A stretch of 64,000 nucleotides of DNA from Colwellia psychrerythraea 34H (GCF_000012325.1 NC_003910.7:1612001-1676000); one strand, 5' to 3'; shown: positions 1 through 11,040, counted from the stretch's first letter. Notes: a model not told the origin generated them from the sequence alone. Translations and numbers: made by a program.

Positions 1-1
1 A

Positions 2-553
2 TCACGTTTACTTGAAGATTTTTTTGAAAGTGCTAAACAATTACAAGCTCAAGATAGTGAACTACTCTTTGTCGCGCCCATGATCAGTGAGCAGCGGGCC
101 AATCAATTTAATGCCCTTAAAGCTGAACTTGCTCCAGATTTAGATATAGAGATTGTGCTTAATCAAACGCAACAGGTAATGGCTGCCAGTGATTGTTTAT
201 TAACCGCTTCGGGTACAGTAACCTTAGAAGCTGCTTTAATTAAACGACCCATGGTTATTTGTTATAAATTTAGCCCAATAACCTTTTTCTTAGGCCGTAG
301 GTTTGTTAAGTTGAAATGGTTCTCTTTACCAAACTTATTAACAAATAAATCTTTAGTCCCTGAATTATTGCAAAAGGATGTTTGCCCTGAAAATATTGTG
401 CCTTTGGTTAAAGAGCGTCTATATCAGGATCAAAGCCAATTGAATGATAGTTTTACTGCAATACATCAACAACTAAAATGTGATGCGAGTAAACAAGCAG
501 CTAAGGCTGTACTTGATGTTTTATCTTCGAAACTTTTAAGCAATAACAAATAA
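2..553 (+). CDS. lpxB: Lipid-A-disaccharide synthase, C-terminal part (5' end outside window)
   Basis: The open frame runs in from the left edge, so the start codon and N-terminus lie outside the window. LpxB joins UDP-2,3-diacylglucosamine and lipid X to form the lipid A disaccharide at the inner face of the inner membrane. Visible family features are the region SDCLLTASGTVTLEAALIKRPMV, typical of the GT-B type C-terminal domain, followed by a conserved WFSLPNLL segment. The rnhB gene starts 44 bases downstream, and the order lpxB-rnhB-dnaE-accA is the classical enterobacterial and alteromonad arrangement. The assignment is secure from family motifs and context; only the first part of the protein is missing. 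Confidence 0.93.
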   Translation, partial: SRLLEDFFESAKQLQAQDSELLFVAPMISEQRANQFNALKAELAPDLDIEIVLNQTQQVMAASDCLLTASGTVTLEAALIKRPMVICYKFSPITFFLGRRFVKLKWFSLPNLLTNKSLVPELLQKDVCPENIVPLVKERLYQDQSQLNDSFTAIHQQLKCDASKQAAKAVLDVLSSKLLSNNK

Positions 554-597
554 TAACTAACCAATAAGATAAGAATACCTTATCTCGAGTAAATAAT

Positions 598-1251
598 ATG
601 GCGAGTAAGCAAATTTTCCCTGATTTTGAATACCCTATCGCGTATTGCATTGCGGGTGTTGATGAAGTCGGTCGTGGTCCTTTAGTTGGTGATGTGGTTA
701 CAGCGGCGGTAATTTTAGATCCCGATAACCCGATTGAAGGATTGATGGACTCGAAAAAATTATCAGAAAAGAAGCGTAACTTGTTATCCCTTGAAATAAA
801 GGAAAAGGCAATCTCTTGGTCATTAGGGCGTGCTTCTCCACAAGAAATTGATACCTTGAATATATTACACGCCACTATGCTTGCGATGCAGCGAGCTGTT
901 GAAGGACTGAATGTTGAACCTGACTTTGTGCTTGTTGATGGTAATCGTTGTCCTACATTCTTATGCAATGCCAGTGAAAGTAACCAACAAAATTTAAAAA
1001 TTGCTAGCCAAGCGGTAGTGAAAGGTGACGCTAGAGTTACTGAAATAAGTGCTGCGTCTATTATTGCTAAAGTAGCTCGCGATAATGAAATGATAGCCTT
1101 AGACAAACTCCATCCTGAATATGGTTTCGCCAAGCACAAAGGTTACCCAACTAAACTTCATTTAGAAAAAATTATCGAGCATGGCGTACTGGATTGTTAT
1201 CGACAAAGCTTTAAGCCTGTCGCTAGAGTATTAGGTACATACCATGACTGA
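598..1251 (+). CDS. rnhB: Ribonuclease HII
   Basis: This 217-residue protein degrades the RNA strand of RNA-DNA hybrids and removes misincorporated ribonucleotides. The signature [14 protein letters not shown] begins at about residue 20, with the catalytic Asp22-Glu23 pair. A further conserved acidic segment ([10 protein letters not shown]) and the C-terminal motif [14 protein letters not shown] are present. Length is normal for the family. The start ATG at 598 is favoured because the conserved core begins about 20 residues later. The stop codon overlaps the dnaE start by 8 bases, which suggests translational coupling. Confidence 0.97.
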   Translation: MASKQIFPDFEYPIAYCIAGVDEVGRGPLVGDVVTAAVILDPDNPIEGLMDSKKLSEKKRNLLSLEIKEKAISWSLGRASPQEIDTLNILHATMLAMQRAVEGLNVEPDFVLVDGNRCPTFLCNASESNQQNLKIASQAVVKGDARVTEISAASIIAKVARDNEMIALDKLHPEYGFAKHKGYPTKLHLEKIIEHGVLDCYRQSFKPVARVLGTYHD

Positions 1252-4200
1252 TATGCTTAGCGGAGAAATTGCCACAGAAGCAGAACCAAGCGTTTTTGTA
1301 CCGCCAAAATTTATTCATTTACGCGTACATAGTGATTACTCTATGTGTGATGGTTTGAAGAAAGTAAAGCCGATAGTTGCGAAAGCTGTTGAGCTTAATA
1401 TGCCAGCACTTGCCTTAACTGACCAAACTAATTTATGTGGTCTAGTTAAGTACTATCACGCTGCTCATGGCGCAGGAATTAAACCAATTATAGGTTGTGA
1501 TTTTTGGGTGAAAAGTGATGAGTTGGAAGATGAACTGTCACGTATAGTTGTACTTACTACTAACAATGTAGGTTATAAAAATATAACTGAACTTATCTCA
1601 AAAGCCTACATGCGTGGACACATACAAAATAAAGCTGTGATAGATAAGTCGTGGCTGGTTGAATATAAAGAAGGCTTAATCTTACTTTCTGGTGGCCGAG
1701 AAGGTGATATAGGTAAAGCCTTATTAAAAGGGAATACTGAATTAGTTGATGAAATGGTGAGTTTTTATCAGCAACATTTCGATCGTTGTTATTTTCTAGA
1801 GTTAGTCAGAACAGGTCGTAATGATGAAGAAAATTATATCCATCTTGCCGTTGAGCTAGCCGAAAAAGAAAATCTGCCAGTAGTTGCAACTAATGAGGTG
1901 ATGTTTCTTTCCCCAAATGACTTTGATGCCCATGAAATTCGCGTTGCTATTCATGACGGCTTTACCTTAGATGATAAACGTCGACCTAAGCGTTATAGCT
2001 CTGAGCAATATTTACGTAGTGAAGAGGAGATGTGCGAGCTGTTTAGCGACATCCCTGAAGCCTTAGCCAATAGTGTCGAAATTGCTAAACGCTGTAATGT
2101 CACTGTCACCTTAGGTGAATACGTCTTACCAGACTTTCCCACGGAAGGTTTGGAGATAAATGACTTTTTTATCAAAGTATCTGAAAAAGGGTTAGAAAAA
2201 CGACTTGATCAATTATTCGACCGTCAAGCGGATGATTTTGCCGAAATAAGAAAACCTTATGATGAACGTTTAGCTATTGAGCTAGAAGTGGTAAATAACA
2301 TGGGCTTCCCCGGTTATTTCTTGATTGTTATGGAATTCATTCAATGGAGTAAAGATAACAATATCCCCGTTGGCCCCGGTCGTGGTTCTGGTGCTGGTTC
2401 CTTAGTTGCCTATGCACTAGATATTACCGATCTCGATCCACTTGAATATGATTTACTTTTTGAGCGCTTCTTAAACCCTGAGCGTGTCTCTATGCCTGAT
2501 TTCGATATCGATTTCTGTATGGATAGACGTGATGAAGTAATCGATCACGTGGCTGAGCTTTATGGGCGAGATGCGGTTTCGCAAATAATTACTTTTGGTA
2601 CTATGGCGGCAAAAGCGGTTATCCGTGATGTTGGTCGTGTACTTGGCCACCCATACGGTTTTGTCGACAGAATTTCAAAACTTATACCGCCTACCCCTGG
2701 CATGACCTTAGCTAAAGCATTTGAAGAAGAGCCAAAGCTGCCAGAAGTTTATGCACAAGATAGTGATGTCAAAGATCTCATTGATATGTGTCGTATCTTA
2801 GAAGGTACCACACGTAATGCAGGTAAGCATGCGGGTGGTGTTGTTATTTCACCGACTACTATTACCGATTTTGCCCCATTATATTGTGATGATGAAGGTA
2901 AAAATCCAGTAACCCAATTTGATAAAAATGATGTAGAAGATGCTGGCTTAGTTAAGTTCGATTTCTTAGGTCTACGAACACTGACCATTTTGCAATGGGC
3001 CATTGAAATGGCTGATGCAAAATTGATAAAAGCCGGCAAAGAGCCAATCGATATCACCAAAATTGATCTCGAAGATAAAGCAAGCTTTAAGCTATTACTT
3101 GCCTCGAAAACCACAGCAGTTTTTCAGCTTGAATCTAGCGGTATGAAGTCTTTAATTGATAAATTAAAACCTGATTGCTTTGAAGATATTATCGCATTAG
3201 TGGCGTTATTTCGTCCTGGGCCATTACAATCAGGCATGGTTGATAACTTTATTGAACGTAAACATGGCCGTGAAGAAGTCAGTTATCCTGACGCCACTTG
3301 GCAGCATGAAGATTTACAGCCGGTGCTTGAGCCAACCTACGGCATTATCTTGTATCAAGAGCAAGTAATGCAAATTGCGCAGGTACTTGCAGGTTACTCA
3401 CTCGGTGGTGCAGATATGCTTCGCCGTGCAATGGGTAAGAAAAAGCCAGAAGAAATGGCTAAGCAGCGCGCCGGTTTTGAACAGGGTGCGAAAGATCGTG
3501 GTGTTGATGGCGAACTTGCCATGAAAATTTTCGATTTGGTTGAAAAATTTGCTGGTTATGGTTTTAACAAATCGCATTCTGCGGCTTATGCCTTAGTGTC
3601 TTATCAAACGTTATGGATGAAGACACATTTCCCTGCACCGTTTATGGCCGCAGTAATGTCTGCTGATATGGACAACACTGAAAAAATTGTCACTTTAGTT
3701 GATGAGTGTGGCAATATGGAAATAGATTTATTGCCACCCGATGTTAACGCTGGACAATATAAATTTACCGTTAATAGTGATAATCAAATTGTTTATGGTA
3801 TTGGTGCTGTTAAAGGAGTTGGTGAAGGCCCTATTGAAGCTATTATTAGTGCTCGACAATCAGACGGCCCTTTCACAGACTTATTTGATTTCTGTGCACG
3901 TCTAGATCTTAAAAAAACTAATAAACGTGTTTTAGAAAAATTAATTAAATCAGGTGCTATGGATAGTCTTGGCCCTAAGTATGTACAAGGGAAAGCAAAA
4001 GAGCAGGGCGCTAATCGAGCGGCTCTCTTTGAAACATTACCAGAAGCCATTAAAGCAGCAGAGCAACATGCAAAAGCAGAATCGTTAGGTCAAAATGACC
4101 TTTTTGGTTTAATAAATGATGAACAAACTGATTCCAGACAAACTTTTAAAGAAGTCAGAGCTTGGCCTGAGGAAAAGTGGCTAGATGGAGAAAAAGAAAC

Positions 4201-4813
4201 CTTAGGGCTTTATTTAACCGGCCATCCCATTAATCGCTACTTGTCTGAAATAAAAAAATATTCTTCGAGCCGCCTAGTTGTTATGCAACCAACGGGTCGA
4301 GATAGGCAAGCTGTTGCTGTTGGTTTAGTGATAGGCGTACGCGTCCTGGTCAATAAACGCGGGCGTCGCTGGGCATTAGTGACGCTAGATGATAAGAGTG
4401 CTCGTATGGATATTCGTCTTTTTCCAGATGACTATGATCGCTTTGCAGAGATGCTGGTAAATGACGCTATTTTGGTTTGTAGTGGACAGGTCAGCTTTGA
4501 TGATTATTCTGGTGGTAATACAATGACAGCTCGGGATATAATGACTATCACTGATGCGCGAGAAAATTATCTTAGTTCCATTGATGTTCAAGTTGATAAC
4601 AGCTTGATAGCAGATGATTTTATCGAACAGTTTACTCAGGTATTAACACCTTTTAAAGAAGGCACCTGTCCAGTGAGAGTTTTTTATCAGCGCGAAGAAG
4701 CCCAAGCTATGCTTGAGTTAGGCGTTCAATGGCGAGTAACGCCAGCCGATATGTTACTATACGAATTAAAAACATTGCTTGGTGAAGAACGTGTCGCCAT
4801 GGAATTTAAATAA
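1244..4813 (+). CDS. dnaE: DNA polymerase III alpha subunit
   Basis: The 1189-residue replicative polymerase catalytic subunit is slightly longer than the roughly 1160 residues of E. coli. The N-terminal PHP domain begins at [15 protein letters not shown]. The polymerase core has [16 protein letters not shown] and the catalytic aspartates PDFDIDF (Asp419 and Asp421), with a third Asp at about residue 573 in [12 protein letters not shown] helix-hairpin-helix and an OB-fold-like region follow toward the C-terminus. The gene overlaps rnhB by 8 bases and is followed 136 bases later by accA. All active-site residues expected for C-family polymerases are intact. Confidence 0.98.
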   Translation: MTDMLSGEIATEAEPSVFVPPKFIHLRVHSDYSMCDGLKKVKPIVAKAVELNMPALALTDQTNLCGLVKYYHAAHGAGIKPIIGCDFWVKSDELEDELSRIVVLTTNNVGYKNITELISKAYMRGHIQNKAVIDKSWLVEYKEGLILLSGGREGDIGKALLKGNTELVDEMVSFYQQHFDRCYFLELVRTGRNDEENYIHLAVELAEKENLPVVATNEVMFLSPNDFDAHEIRVAIHDGFTLDDKRRPKRYSSEQYLRSEEEMCELFSDIPEALANSVEIAKRCNVTVTLGEYVLPDFPTEGLEINDFFIKVSEKGLEKRLDQLFDRQADDFAEIRKPYDERLAIELEVVNNMGFPGYFLIVMEFIQWSKDNNIPVGPGRGSGAGSLVAYALDITDLDPLEYDLLFERFLNPERVSMPDFDIDFCMDRRDEVIDHVAELYGRDAVSQIITFGTMAAKAVIRDVGRVLGHPYGFVDRISKLIPPTPGMTLAKAFEEEPKLPEVYAQDSDVKDLIDMCRILEGTTRNAGKHAGGVVISPTTITDFAPLYCDDEGKNPVTQFDKNDVEDAGLVKFDFLGLRTLTILQWAIEMADAKLIKAGKEPIDITKIDLEDKASFKLLLASKTTAVFQLESSGMKSLIDKLKPDCFEDIIALVALFRPGPLQSGMVDNFIERKHGREEVSYPDATWQHEDLQPVLEPTYGIILYQEQVMQIAQVLAGYSLGGADMLRRAMGKKKPEEMAKQRAGFEQGAKDRGVDGELAMKIFDLVEKFAGYGFNKSHSAAYALVSYQTLWMKTHFPAPFMAAVMSADMDNTEKIVTLVDECGNMEIDLLPPDVNAGQYKFTVNSDNQIVYGIGAVKGVGEGPIEAIISARQSDGPFTDLFDFCARLDLKKTNKRVLEKLIKSGAMDSLGPKYVQGKAKEQGANRAALFETLPEAIKAAEQHAKAESLGQNDLFGLINDEQTDSRQTFKEVRAWPEEKWLDGEKETLGLYLTGHPINRYLSEIKKYSSSRLVVMQPTGRDRQAVAVGLVIGVRVLVNKRGRRWALVTLDDKSARMDIRLFPDDYDRFAEMLVNDAILVCSGQVSFDDYSGGNTMTARDIMTITDARENYLSSIDVQVDNSLIADDFIEQFTQVLTPFKEGTCPVRVFYQREEAQAMLELGVQWRVTPADMLLYELKTLLGEERVAMEFK

Positions 4814-4949
4814 CAACTGCTTAGCTTAAGATATTGAGCAAGAATACTTTATGTAAAGTATTGCTTAAGGTACTAAACTCAAGGTATTTTGGTTAAGTAG
4901 TGAAAAACGATTTTAAAAAATTAACTAGATTTATTAGGTAAAAATAAGC

Positions 4950-5906
4950 ATGTCATTAAACTTTTTAGATTTCGAGCAGCCTATTGCTGAACTTGATGCA
5001 AAAATAGAAGAGCTACAGTTAGTAAATAACGGCCAAGAGCTTGATCTTGATATCGAAGATCAAATCTCTCAATTACGCGAAAAAAATAAAGAGCAAACGA
5101 AGAAAATTTTTTCGAACTTAGATGCATGGCAAACAGCTAGAGTAGCTCGTCATCCACAACGCCCATATTCGCTAGATTACATACCGCGTATTTTCACCGA
5201 GTTTGATGAATTAGCAGGCGATCGCGCTTATGCTAATGACAATGCTATTGTTGGCGGTACAGCACGTTTGGACGGTAAGCCAGTGATGATCATTGGTCAT
5301 CAAAAGGGTCGTTCAACTGCTGAGAAAGTTAAGCGTAATTTTGGTATGCCTCGTCCAGAAGGTTATCGCAAAGCGCTACGTCTAATGGAAATGGCAGAAC
5401 GTTTTAATATGCCTATCATCACCTTTATTGACACTCCTGGTGCTTATCCAGGTGTTGGCGCAGAAGAGCGTGGTCAAAGTGAGGCTATTGCTCGCAACTT
5501 AAAAGTGATGGCGCGTTTATCTGTACCTATTATTTGTACCGTTATTGGTGAAGGCGGCTCTGGTGGCGCATTAGCCATTGGTGTTGGTGATAGAGTGAAT
5601 ATGTTGCAATACGCTACATATTCAGTAATTTCACCTGAAGGGTGTGCGTCTATTTTATGGAAAACAGCCGAGAAAGCTCCTACAGCTGCGGCGGCAATGG
5701 GTATTACAGCACAGCGTATCAAAGAGCTAGATTTAATAAATAGCATTGTTGAGGAGCCACTAGGCGGAGCTCATCGTGATATGGATGTGATGGCTGCACA
5801 CCTTAAACAAGCAATTAAAAAAGATTTGTCGGAGCTAGAAGGCTTAAGTAAAGATGAGCTTATCGAACAACGTTACGATAGATTAATGTCATTTGGTTAC
5901 TGTTAA
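4950..5906 (+). CDS. accA: Acetyl-CoA carboxylase carboxyltransferase subunit alpha
   Basis: This 318-residue subunit works with AccD to transfer the carboxyl group from biotin to acetyl-CoA, the first step of fatty acid synthesis. The start [22 protein letters not shown] and the core motifs [34 protein letters not shown] and [15 protein letters not shown] are those of the family. Length matches the usual 315-320 residues. It follows dnaE and closes the operon, because a strong intrinsic terminator lies 9 bases after its stop codon. Confidence 0.98.
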   Translation: MSLNFLDFEQPIAELDAKIEELQLVNNGQELDLDIEDQISQLREKNKEQTKKIFSNLDAWQTARVARHPQRPYSLDYIPRIFTEFDELAGDRAYANDNAIVGGTARLDGKPVMIIGHQKGRSTAEKVKRNFGMPRPEGYRKALRLMEMAERFNMPIITFIDTPGAYPGVGAEERGQSEAIARNLKVMARLSVPIICTVIGEGGSGGALAIGVGDRVNMLQYATYSVISPEGCASILWKTAEKAPTAAAAMGITAQRIKELDLINSIVEEPLGGAHRDMDVMAAHLKQAIKKDLSELEGLSKDELIEQRYDRLMSFGYC

Positions 5907-5914
5907 ATAACCTA

Positions 5915-5946
5915 GCCGACAGCAGTTAACTGCTGTCGGCTTTTTT
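5915..5946 (+). terminator. Intrinsic terminator after accA
   Basis: An 11-bp perfect GC-rich stem (5915-5925 with 5930-5940), a 4-base TTAA loop and six T residues directly follow. It ends only two bases before the tilS start codon. Confidence 0.93.
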
Positions 5947-5948
5947 CT

Positions 5949-7337
5949 ATGAATATTATAACTTCAGCTCTTCAAAATACCCTCAAGACCCTTTTCGAAA
6001 CGCACGGAAATATTGAGTTAATTGTTGCCTATAGTGGCGGTATCGACTCGCAAGTGCTTTTACATGCTTTAGTGCAATTAAAGCAAAATAAAATTATCAA
6101 TAATGAAATTACGGTCTGTCATGTTAACCATGGACTGAGTGGTAATGCTGAGCGTTGGCAAAAACTTGCCGAACAAGAGTGTATTAAACTGTCAGTTAAC
6201 CTTATTGTTAAGCGTGTTAATGTGCGGTCAAAAGCACAACAGTCATTGGAAGCACTGGCACGTGATGCCAGATATAATGCCCTTAAGTCTTTGAGGGAGA
6301 AAAAATCTGTCGTATTAACTGGGCATCACAGTGATGATCAAAGTGAGACCTTTTTACTAGCACTTAAACGTGGTGCTGGTTTAAAAGGCTTATCTGCAAT
6401 GTCAGTACAAACACAGCTTGACCAACATTTATTGGTTCGACCTTTATTGAACGTTGCTCGTCAAGAAATAGAGAATTATGCTGAAAATCATCAGCTTAGT
6501 TGGGTGGAAGATGAATCTAATCTTGATACTTGTTTTGACCGTAACTTTATCAGACAAAAAATAATACCACTGTTACGTGAGCGTTGGCCTAGTATAAATA
6601 ACACTATTAATCGAAGTGCTAGCCATTGCTTAGCAGGACAAGAGTTATTAGATGAACTTGCCGAACAAGATTTAACCGTTTGTAAAACGGGAGACTCGGG
6701 TTTGCATGTTTCAGCGTTAACGACCTTATCACCAGCACGCTTTAATAACCTAATACGTTTTTTTATGGCACAACAAGGTTGCTTGATGCCAAGTACAGAG
6801 CAAGTTAATCAAGTAAGACTTCAACTGCAGGCTGATGAAGATAAAAGCCCTCAAATTAAAGTGGCAGAGCAGGTTTTTAGACGTTTTAAAAACACATTAT
6901 TTTTAACGCCGGAATATAGTGATATTAGCAATTGGCAAGGGCAAGTTGACTTGTTCCAAGATACTCTGATGTTTGGCAATAATGTACTGGTTTTACCGGA
7001 TAACTTGGGCGAATTGAGCTTTAATACGAATGTCGTGATAAACACTGATTCGCGGACAAATCTGCCTCGCATTTCCTTACCGATGCTAGGACAGCAAGTC
7101 AGTGTTCGCTTTTGCCATGAAAACCCCAAATGCTTGCCTCATTTTAGGCAACACTCCCGTACTGTTAAAAAAGTACTGCAGGAGTTAAATATAGCGCCAT
7201 GGCAACGTAAACGTATTGCATTTTTGTATTACGACAATGAATTGGTAGCGGCGATAGGCCATTTCATTTGCCAACCATTTATTGAGAGTGACCCTAAGCT
7301 AGGTATGCAAATAGATCATGCTAAGTTGACAAGCTGA
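5949..7337 (+). CDS. tilS: tRNA(Ile)-lysidine synthase
   Basis: This 462-residue enzyme converts C34 of the minor tRNA-Ile (CAU) to lysidine so that it reads AUA. The P-loop-like ATP-binding motif is SGGIDSQVLLH near residue 31, followed by the TGHHSDDQSETFLLALKRGAGLKGL region and the family C-terminal domain (SRTVKKVLQELNIAPWQRKRIAFLYYDNELVAAIG). The ATG at 5949 gives the normal distance to the SGG motif. It has no recognisable Shine-Dalgarno because the accA terminator hairpin and its T-run occupy the ribosome-binding region. This is odd and may matter for expression. A strong terminator follows. Confidence 0.95.
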   Translation: MNIITSALQNTLKTLFETHGNIELIVAYSGGIDSQVLLHALVQLKQNKIINNEITVCHVNHGLSGNAERWQKLAEQECIKLSVNLIVKRVNVRSKAQQSLEALARDARYNALKSLREKKSVVLTGHHSDDQSETFLLALKRGAGLKGLSAMSVQTQLDQHLLVRPLLNVARQEIENYAENHQLSWVEDESNLDTCFDRNFIRQKIIPLLRERWPSINNTINRSASHCLAGQELLDELAEQDLTVCKTGDSGLHVSALTTLSPARFNNLIRFFMAQQGCLMPSTEQVNQVRLQLQADEDKSPQIKVAEQVFRRFKNTLFLTPEYSDISNWQGQVDLFQDTLMFGNNVLVLPDNLGELSFNTNVVINTDSRTNLPRISLPMLGQQVSVRFCHENPKCLPHFRQHSRTVKKVLQELNIAPWQRKRIAFLYYDNELVAAIGHFICQPFIESDPKLGMQIDHAKLTS

Positions 7338-7350
7338 ACGTTTAAATAAA

Positions 7351-7387
7351 AAGGCGCATAGTACCAAGAGTACTATGCGCCTTTTTT
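7351..7387. terminator. Bidirectional terminator between tilS and sstT
   Basis: A 12-bp stem (7353-7364 with 7370-7381) is flanked by A residues on the left and a T-run on the right. It lies between the convergent tilS and sstT genes and can serve both. Confidence 0.92.
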
Positions 7388-7426
7388 ATATGAACTGTTT
7401 ATGCCAGCTATATCAGCTTACTCACC

Positions 7427-8653
7427 TTACTCTTTAGTTATATGGTGTGATGCTGCCGCTGAAAATACAACATCAGTAGAGCTATTTAAAGCCGTCTCTG
7501 CCGAGTCTTGAATAACGCCAATAATAAAGCCAATAGCAACAACCTGCATAGCGACATCATTATTAATACCAAATAAGCTACAAGCCAATGGAATAAGTAA
7601 TAGTGAGCCACCAGCCACACCAGAAGCACCACAAGCTGAAATGGAGGCTACCACAGACAATAAAATTGCTGTCGCAAAACTCACTTCAATATTTAAGCTG
7701 TAGGCCGCAGCTAAAGTTAAAACGGTAATGGTAATTGCTGCACCGGCCATGTTGATGGTGGCACCTAGTGGGATCGAAACTGAGTAGGTATCTTCATGTA
7801 AATCTAATTTCTTACATAAGGCCATATTCACGGGAATGTTTGCGGCTGAGCTACGGGTGAAAAAAGCGGTAATACCAGATTCTTTAAGACAAGTGAAAAC
7901 TAAAGGATAAGGATTTTTCTTAGTGATGATAAACACAATTAAAGGGTTAACTAGCAAGGCGATAATTAACATGGCACTAAGTAGTACTGCTACCAAATGA
8001 CTATATTCGCCCAAAGCACTAAAACCCGTAGTCGCAATTGTATTTGCAACTAAGCCAAAGATACCTAGTGGAGCAAAACGTATTACTATACGCACAACAC
8101 TTGAAATAGCTTCGCTTAAATCATGTACCATCCCCTTGCTAGATTCACTTGCATGCTTTAATGAAAAGCCTAAGCCTAACCCCCAAGCAAGCACAGCTAT
8201 AAAGTTACCACTAGCAACTGCCGTCACAGGATTTTCAACCACTTTAAAAGCGAGTGTAGCCAATACTTCGGTTAATTTTTGCGGAGGATTTGCAGTCGCT
8301 CCAGCAAGATCTAAGGTAAGCTCTGTGGGAAAAGCAAAACTTAATAATACGGCAACCAAAGCGGCACTTAAGGTACCTAAAAAGTATAAGCCAACAATAG
8401 GTTTTAACTCAGCACTGCTATCCATTTTCTGATTAGCTATCGCTGAGGTAACTAATACTAACACCAGAATAGGGGCAACTGCTTTTAAGGCGTTAACAAA
8501 TAAGCTGCCGAGCATACCAAATGCTTTAGCTGACTCGGGTGATATTACAGCTAGTAAACTAGCTAAAATAATAGCGACAATTATTTGGCTAACCAAACTA
8601 GTTGACTTTATTTTTTGAATAAAAGATTCGTTTTGGGGTTTTTCGCTGGTCAT
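7427..8653 (-). CDS. sstT: Serine/threonine:sodium symporter
   Basis: This 408-residue inner-membrane transporter belongs to the dicarboxylate/amino acid:cation symporter family and takes up serine and threonine with sodium. The hydrophobic profile shows about eight to nine membrane segments. Family landmarks are the N-terminal region [21 protein letters not shown], the serine-rich stretch [33 protein letters not shown], and [27 protein letters not shown] near the C-terminus. Length matches E. coli SstT (414). It is a single gene, convergent with tilS and divergent from the PhnA-like gene. Confidence 0.95.
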   Translation of the reverse strand: MTSEKPQNESFIQKIKSTSLVSQIIVAIILASLLAVISPESAKAFGMLGSLFVNALKAVAPILVLVLVTSAIANQKMDSSAELKPIVGLYFLGTLSAALVAVLLSFAFPTELTLDLAGATANPPQKLTEVLATLAFKVVENPVTAVASGNFIAVLAWGLGLGFSLKHASESSKGMVHDLSEAISSVVRIVIRFAPLGIFGLVANTIATTGFSALGEYSHLVAVLLSAMLIIALLVNPLIVFIITKKNPYPLVFTCLKESGITAFFTRSSAANIPVNMALCKKLDLHEDTYSVSIPLGATINMAGAAITITVLTLAAAYSLNIEVSFATAILLSVVASISACGASGVAGGSLLLIPLACSLFGINNDVAMQVVAIGFIIGVIQDSAETALNSSTDVVFSAAASHHITKE

Positions 8654-8833
8654 AGGTAAGCCTGCTACTTAAGGTTTTTAATATGAGCGAGTTTTATCAT
8701 TGAAGAATAGGCATTGTCTACAGCTATTCGCTAAACGAGGATAATTAAGCGTTAAAGCGAGTTTTTTCATAGAAATATAAGATGATGCGAGTATAATTAC
8801 GCCATTAAAACAACGATTATCTTTGGAAAAACT

Positions 8834-9403
8834 ATGCCTACAGAACAAGCATTAAAAAACCGTAGCAACAATAGCTGCGAACTTTGTACTAGTACAGACA
8901 CCTTGGTAGTTTATCCGGTACCGCCAACGAGTGATTTAAGTGCTCAGCAATCTATTTACTTATGTCAAAATTGTTTATCACAAATTGACGGGCAGAGTGA
9001 ATTAGATCTGAATCACTGGCGTTGCTTAAATGATAGCATGTGGAATCAAGAGCCAGCAGTACAAGTTATGTCTTATCGTATGCTGCACAAACTTTCATCT
9101 GAGAGTTGGGCTCAAGATGCTTTAGACATGATTTATTTAGAAGATGAAGTGAAAACGTGGGCAGAGCAGGGTATTGCTGCAGAGCGCAGTAATGGACCAA
9201 CGCGCGATAGTAATGGTGCAGAATTACAAGATGGCGATAATGTTACTTTGATTAAAGATTTAAAAGTTAAAGGGGCAAACTTTACCGCCAAGCAAGGTAC
9301 CATGGTACGCGGTATTACCTTAACGGATAATCCTGAACATATTGAAGGTAAGGTCAATGGCACTCGTATTGTATTGGTGTCTGCTTATTTGAAAAAAGCT
9401 TAA
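8834..9403 (+). CDS. PhnA/YjdM-like zinc-ribbon protein
   Basis: The 189-residue protein has an N-terminal zinc-ribbon with two cysteine pairs (CELC at about 16 and CQNC at about 49) and a C-terminal PhnA-type domain. The C-terminal part reads DSNGAELQDGDNVTLIKDLKVKG, with TAKQGTMVRGI and EGKVNGTRIVLVSAYLKK after it. The name PhnA (alkylphosphonate utilisation operon protein) is historical and the function is not firmly known; nothing else here is phosphonate-related. It is monocistronic, with a terminator 55 bases downstream. Confidence 0.87.
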   Translation: MPTEQALKNRSNNSCELCTSTDTLVVYPVPPTSDLSAQQSIYLCQNCLSQIDGQSELDLNHWRCLNDSMWNQEPAVQVMSYRMLHKLSSESWAQDALDMIYLEDEVKTWAEQGIAAERSNGPTRDSNGAELQDGDNVTLIKDLKVKGANFTAKQGTMVRGITLTDNPEHIEGKVNGTRIVLVSAYLKKA

Positions 9404-9459
9404 TCTTAACTGTTTGCATATATTTCAGTTAGCTATTTGAACGAGTAAAACTAAGACAT

Positions 9460-9495
9460 AAAAAACGCTGTGATAATTATATCACAGCGTTTTTA
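9460..9495 (+). terminator. Intrinsic terminator after the PhnA-like gene
   Basis: A hairpin built on AAAAACGCTGTGAT and ATCACAGCGTTTTT has a short AATTAT loop and a T-run. The A-run on the left could also let it end transcripts arriving from fur on the opposite strand. Confidence 0.9.
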
Positions 9496-9586
9496 TTTAT
9501 TAGTCTATTTACAAAACACTAAATCAAGCAAGGTTAAGTTAATTATAGTATCAACTTATTCCTTCAACTTAATGGATCAACTTTTG

Positions 9587-10030
9587 TTATTGATTCTTTT
9601 TTCTAAAAGATTCACAAGCTACTTGATCTTCACATTCACCATATAAGTATAAGCTATGGTTAGTTAGCTTAATTTTATGTGCTACAGCAATATCACTTTG
9701 TCTTTGTTCAATGACATTATCTTCAAACTCAACAACTTTGCCACATTTTAAACAAACCAAATGGTCATGGTGAGCTTTATGGGCTAATTCAAATACTGAT
9801 TTACCGCCTTCAAAGTGATGGCGAGTAACAATGCCAGCATCATCAAATTGGTTTAATACTCGATAAACAGTCGCTAAACCAATTTCTTCATTTTGTTCTA
9901 ATAATATTTTATAAACATCTTCTGCACTGATGTGCTGATTATTTGGCTGTTGAAGAATACTGAGGATCTTTATTCTAGGCAGGGTGATTTTTAATCCAGC
10001 TCTTTTAAGTTCTTCGTTTTGTTCAGCCAT
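9587..10030 (-). CDS. fur: Ferric uptake regulator Fur
   Basis: This 147-residue iron-responsive repressor has an N-terminal winged helix (LKRAGLKITLPRIKILSILQ, then EIGLATVYRVLNQFDDAGIV) and a metal-binding dimerisation domain. The latter contains HKAHHDHLVCLKCGKVVEFED with the CxxC zinc site, and a second cysteine pair (GECEDQVACE) near the C-terminus. Length equals typical Fur. It lies downstream of fldA in the same direction, but a terminator hairpin separates them, so it probably has its own promoter in the 170-base gap. Confidence 0.97.
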   Translation of the reverse strand: MAEQNEELKRAGLKITLPRIKILSILQQPNNQHISAEDVYKILLEQNEEIGLATVYRVLNQFDDAGIVTRHHFEGGKSVFELAHKAHHDHLVCLKCGKVVEFEDNVIEQRQSDIAVAHKIKLTNHSLYLYGECEDQVACESFRKKNQ

Positions 10031-10146
10031 ATTAACTCTCTAAAGTGATAAGTAATTCAATAGCAAAATTATAGGGGGTTATAGAGGAAGAGAAAAGCTT
10101 TAGTTTTATTCTTTGAACAAATTGTTCGCTTTGGCTGTAAAAGTGA

Positions 10147-10175
10147 AAAAAAAAGCCCAATAAATGGGCTTTTTT
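10147..10175 (-). terminator. Intrinsic terminator after fldA
   Basis: Read on the minus strand, AAAAGCCCA/TGGGCTTTT forms a 9-bp stem (10151-10159 with 10165-10173) followed by a long U-run. A second hairpin (ATAACCTTG/CAAGGTTAT) lies at about 10179-10203, directly after the fldA stop. Confidence 0.85.
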
Positions 10176-10203
10176 AACTATAACCTTGATTATAACAAGG
10201 TTA

Positions 10204-10728
10204 TTAAGCGAATTCGGCTAAACACATTTCATCGTTTAATTGAGCAAGCCATTTATCAACACGTGCTTCAGTTAATTCACTTTGTCTGTCTTCATCAATA
10301 CATAAGCCAATAAAAGTGTTTTCATCAACAAGAGCTTTTGACGCTTCAAATTCGTAACCGTCGGTTGACCAGTTACCAACAACGATAGCACCTTTACTCT
10401 CAACGATATCTCGTAAAGGCTCCATAGCATCACAAAAGTATTCGGCGTAATCTTCTTGGTCGCCTAAGCCAAAGATAGCTACTAATTTATCAGTAAAATC
10501 TATTGCTTCTAAATCAGGTAAAAAATCATCCCAATCACATTGGTTTTCACCATAATACCAGGTAGGAATACCTAAAATAAGCAAATCGAACTCTGCGATT
10601 TCCTCTTTAGTGCTCTTGGCGATGTCTTTGACGTCAACCATTTGCTTACCTAATTTTTTCTGGATCATTTTACCAATTGCTTCAGTGTTACCTGTATCAC
10701 TGCCAAAGAATAAACCTACGATTGCCAT
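10204..10728 (-). CDS. fldA: Flavodoxin
   Basis: This 174-residue FMN electron carrier has the phosphate-binding loop FGSDTGNTEAIG at residue 8 onward. The two FMN-stacking regions are PTWYYGENQCDWDDF and FGLGDQEDYAEYFCDAM. Length matches long-chain flavodoxin I. It is the last gene of the ybfF-DUF2788-ybfE-fldA series on the minus strand and sits upstream of fur, an arrangement conserved in gammaproteobacteria. Confidence 0.96.
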   Translation of the reverse strand: MAIVGLFFGSDTGNTEAIGKMIQKKLGKQMVDVKDIAKSTKEEIAEFDLLILGIPTWYYGENQCDWDDFLPDLEAIDFTDKLVAIFGLGDQEDYAEYFCDAMEPLRDIVESKGAIVVGNWSTDGYEFEASKALVDENTFIGLCIDEDRQSELTEARVDKWLAQLNDEMCLAEFA

Positions 10729-10755
10729 GAAATATTACCTTATTATGCTTTCATA

Positions 10756-11037
10756 TTACTTAATGTGTGCTGCTAATGATTCTATTAGTAGCGACTCTAT
10801 TAATTCGCTACGACTCATTTGTTGAGTTTCAGCTAATTGTTCTAATTGTTCAAATAAACTGTGATGGACTTTAAACTCTACTCGTTTTAAACCCTTGTTT
10901 TTGTCACGCTTTACCTGATTTCGCTTGTTAATCTTTATCTGTACGCTACGTGAGTTAGGATTCGTTTTCGGACGCCCAGGACGTCTTTCATCACTAAATA
11001 GGTCAATAGTGGTTAAGTCAGTTATTTCTTTTGCCAT
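10756..11037 (-). CDS. ybfE: YbfE-like ribbon-helix-helix protein
   Basis: This 93-residue basic protein has a C-terminal ribbon-helix-helix domain (KRVEFKVHHSLFEQLEQLAETQQMSRSELIESLLIESL) after a charged N-terminal stretch containing RRPGRPKTNP. In E. coli ybfE lies beside fldA and is reported as LexA-regulated. I see no good LexA box directly upstream here. The DUF2788 gene stop is three bases before its start, so the two are probably cotranscribed. The assignment rests on motif and position. Confidence 0.85.
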   Translation of the reverse strand: MAKEITDLTTIDLFSDERRPGRPKTNPNSRSVQIKINKRNQVKRDKNKGLKRVEFKVHHSLFEQLEQLAETQQMSRSELIESLLIESLAAHIK

Positions 11038-11040
11038 GAG

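Noticed and set aside
4843..4862. Hairpin AATACTTTA/TAAAGTATT between dnaE and accA as an operon terminator
   Set aside because: AT-only stem without a T-run; dnaE-accA cotranscription is the more likely arrangement.
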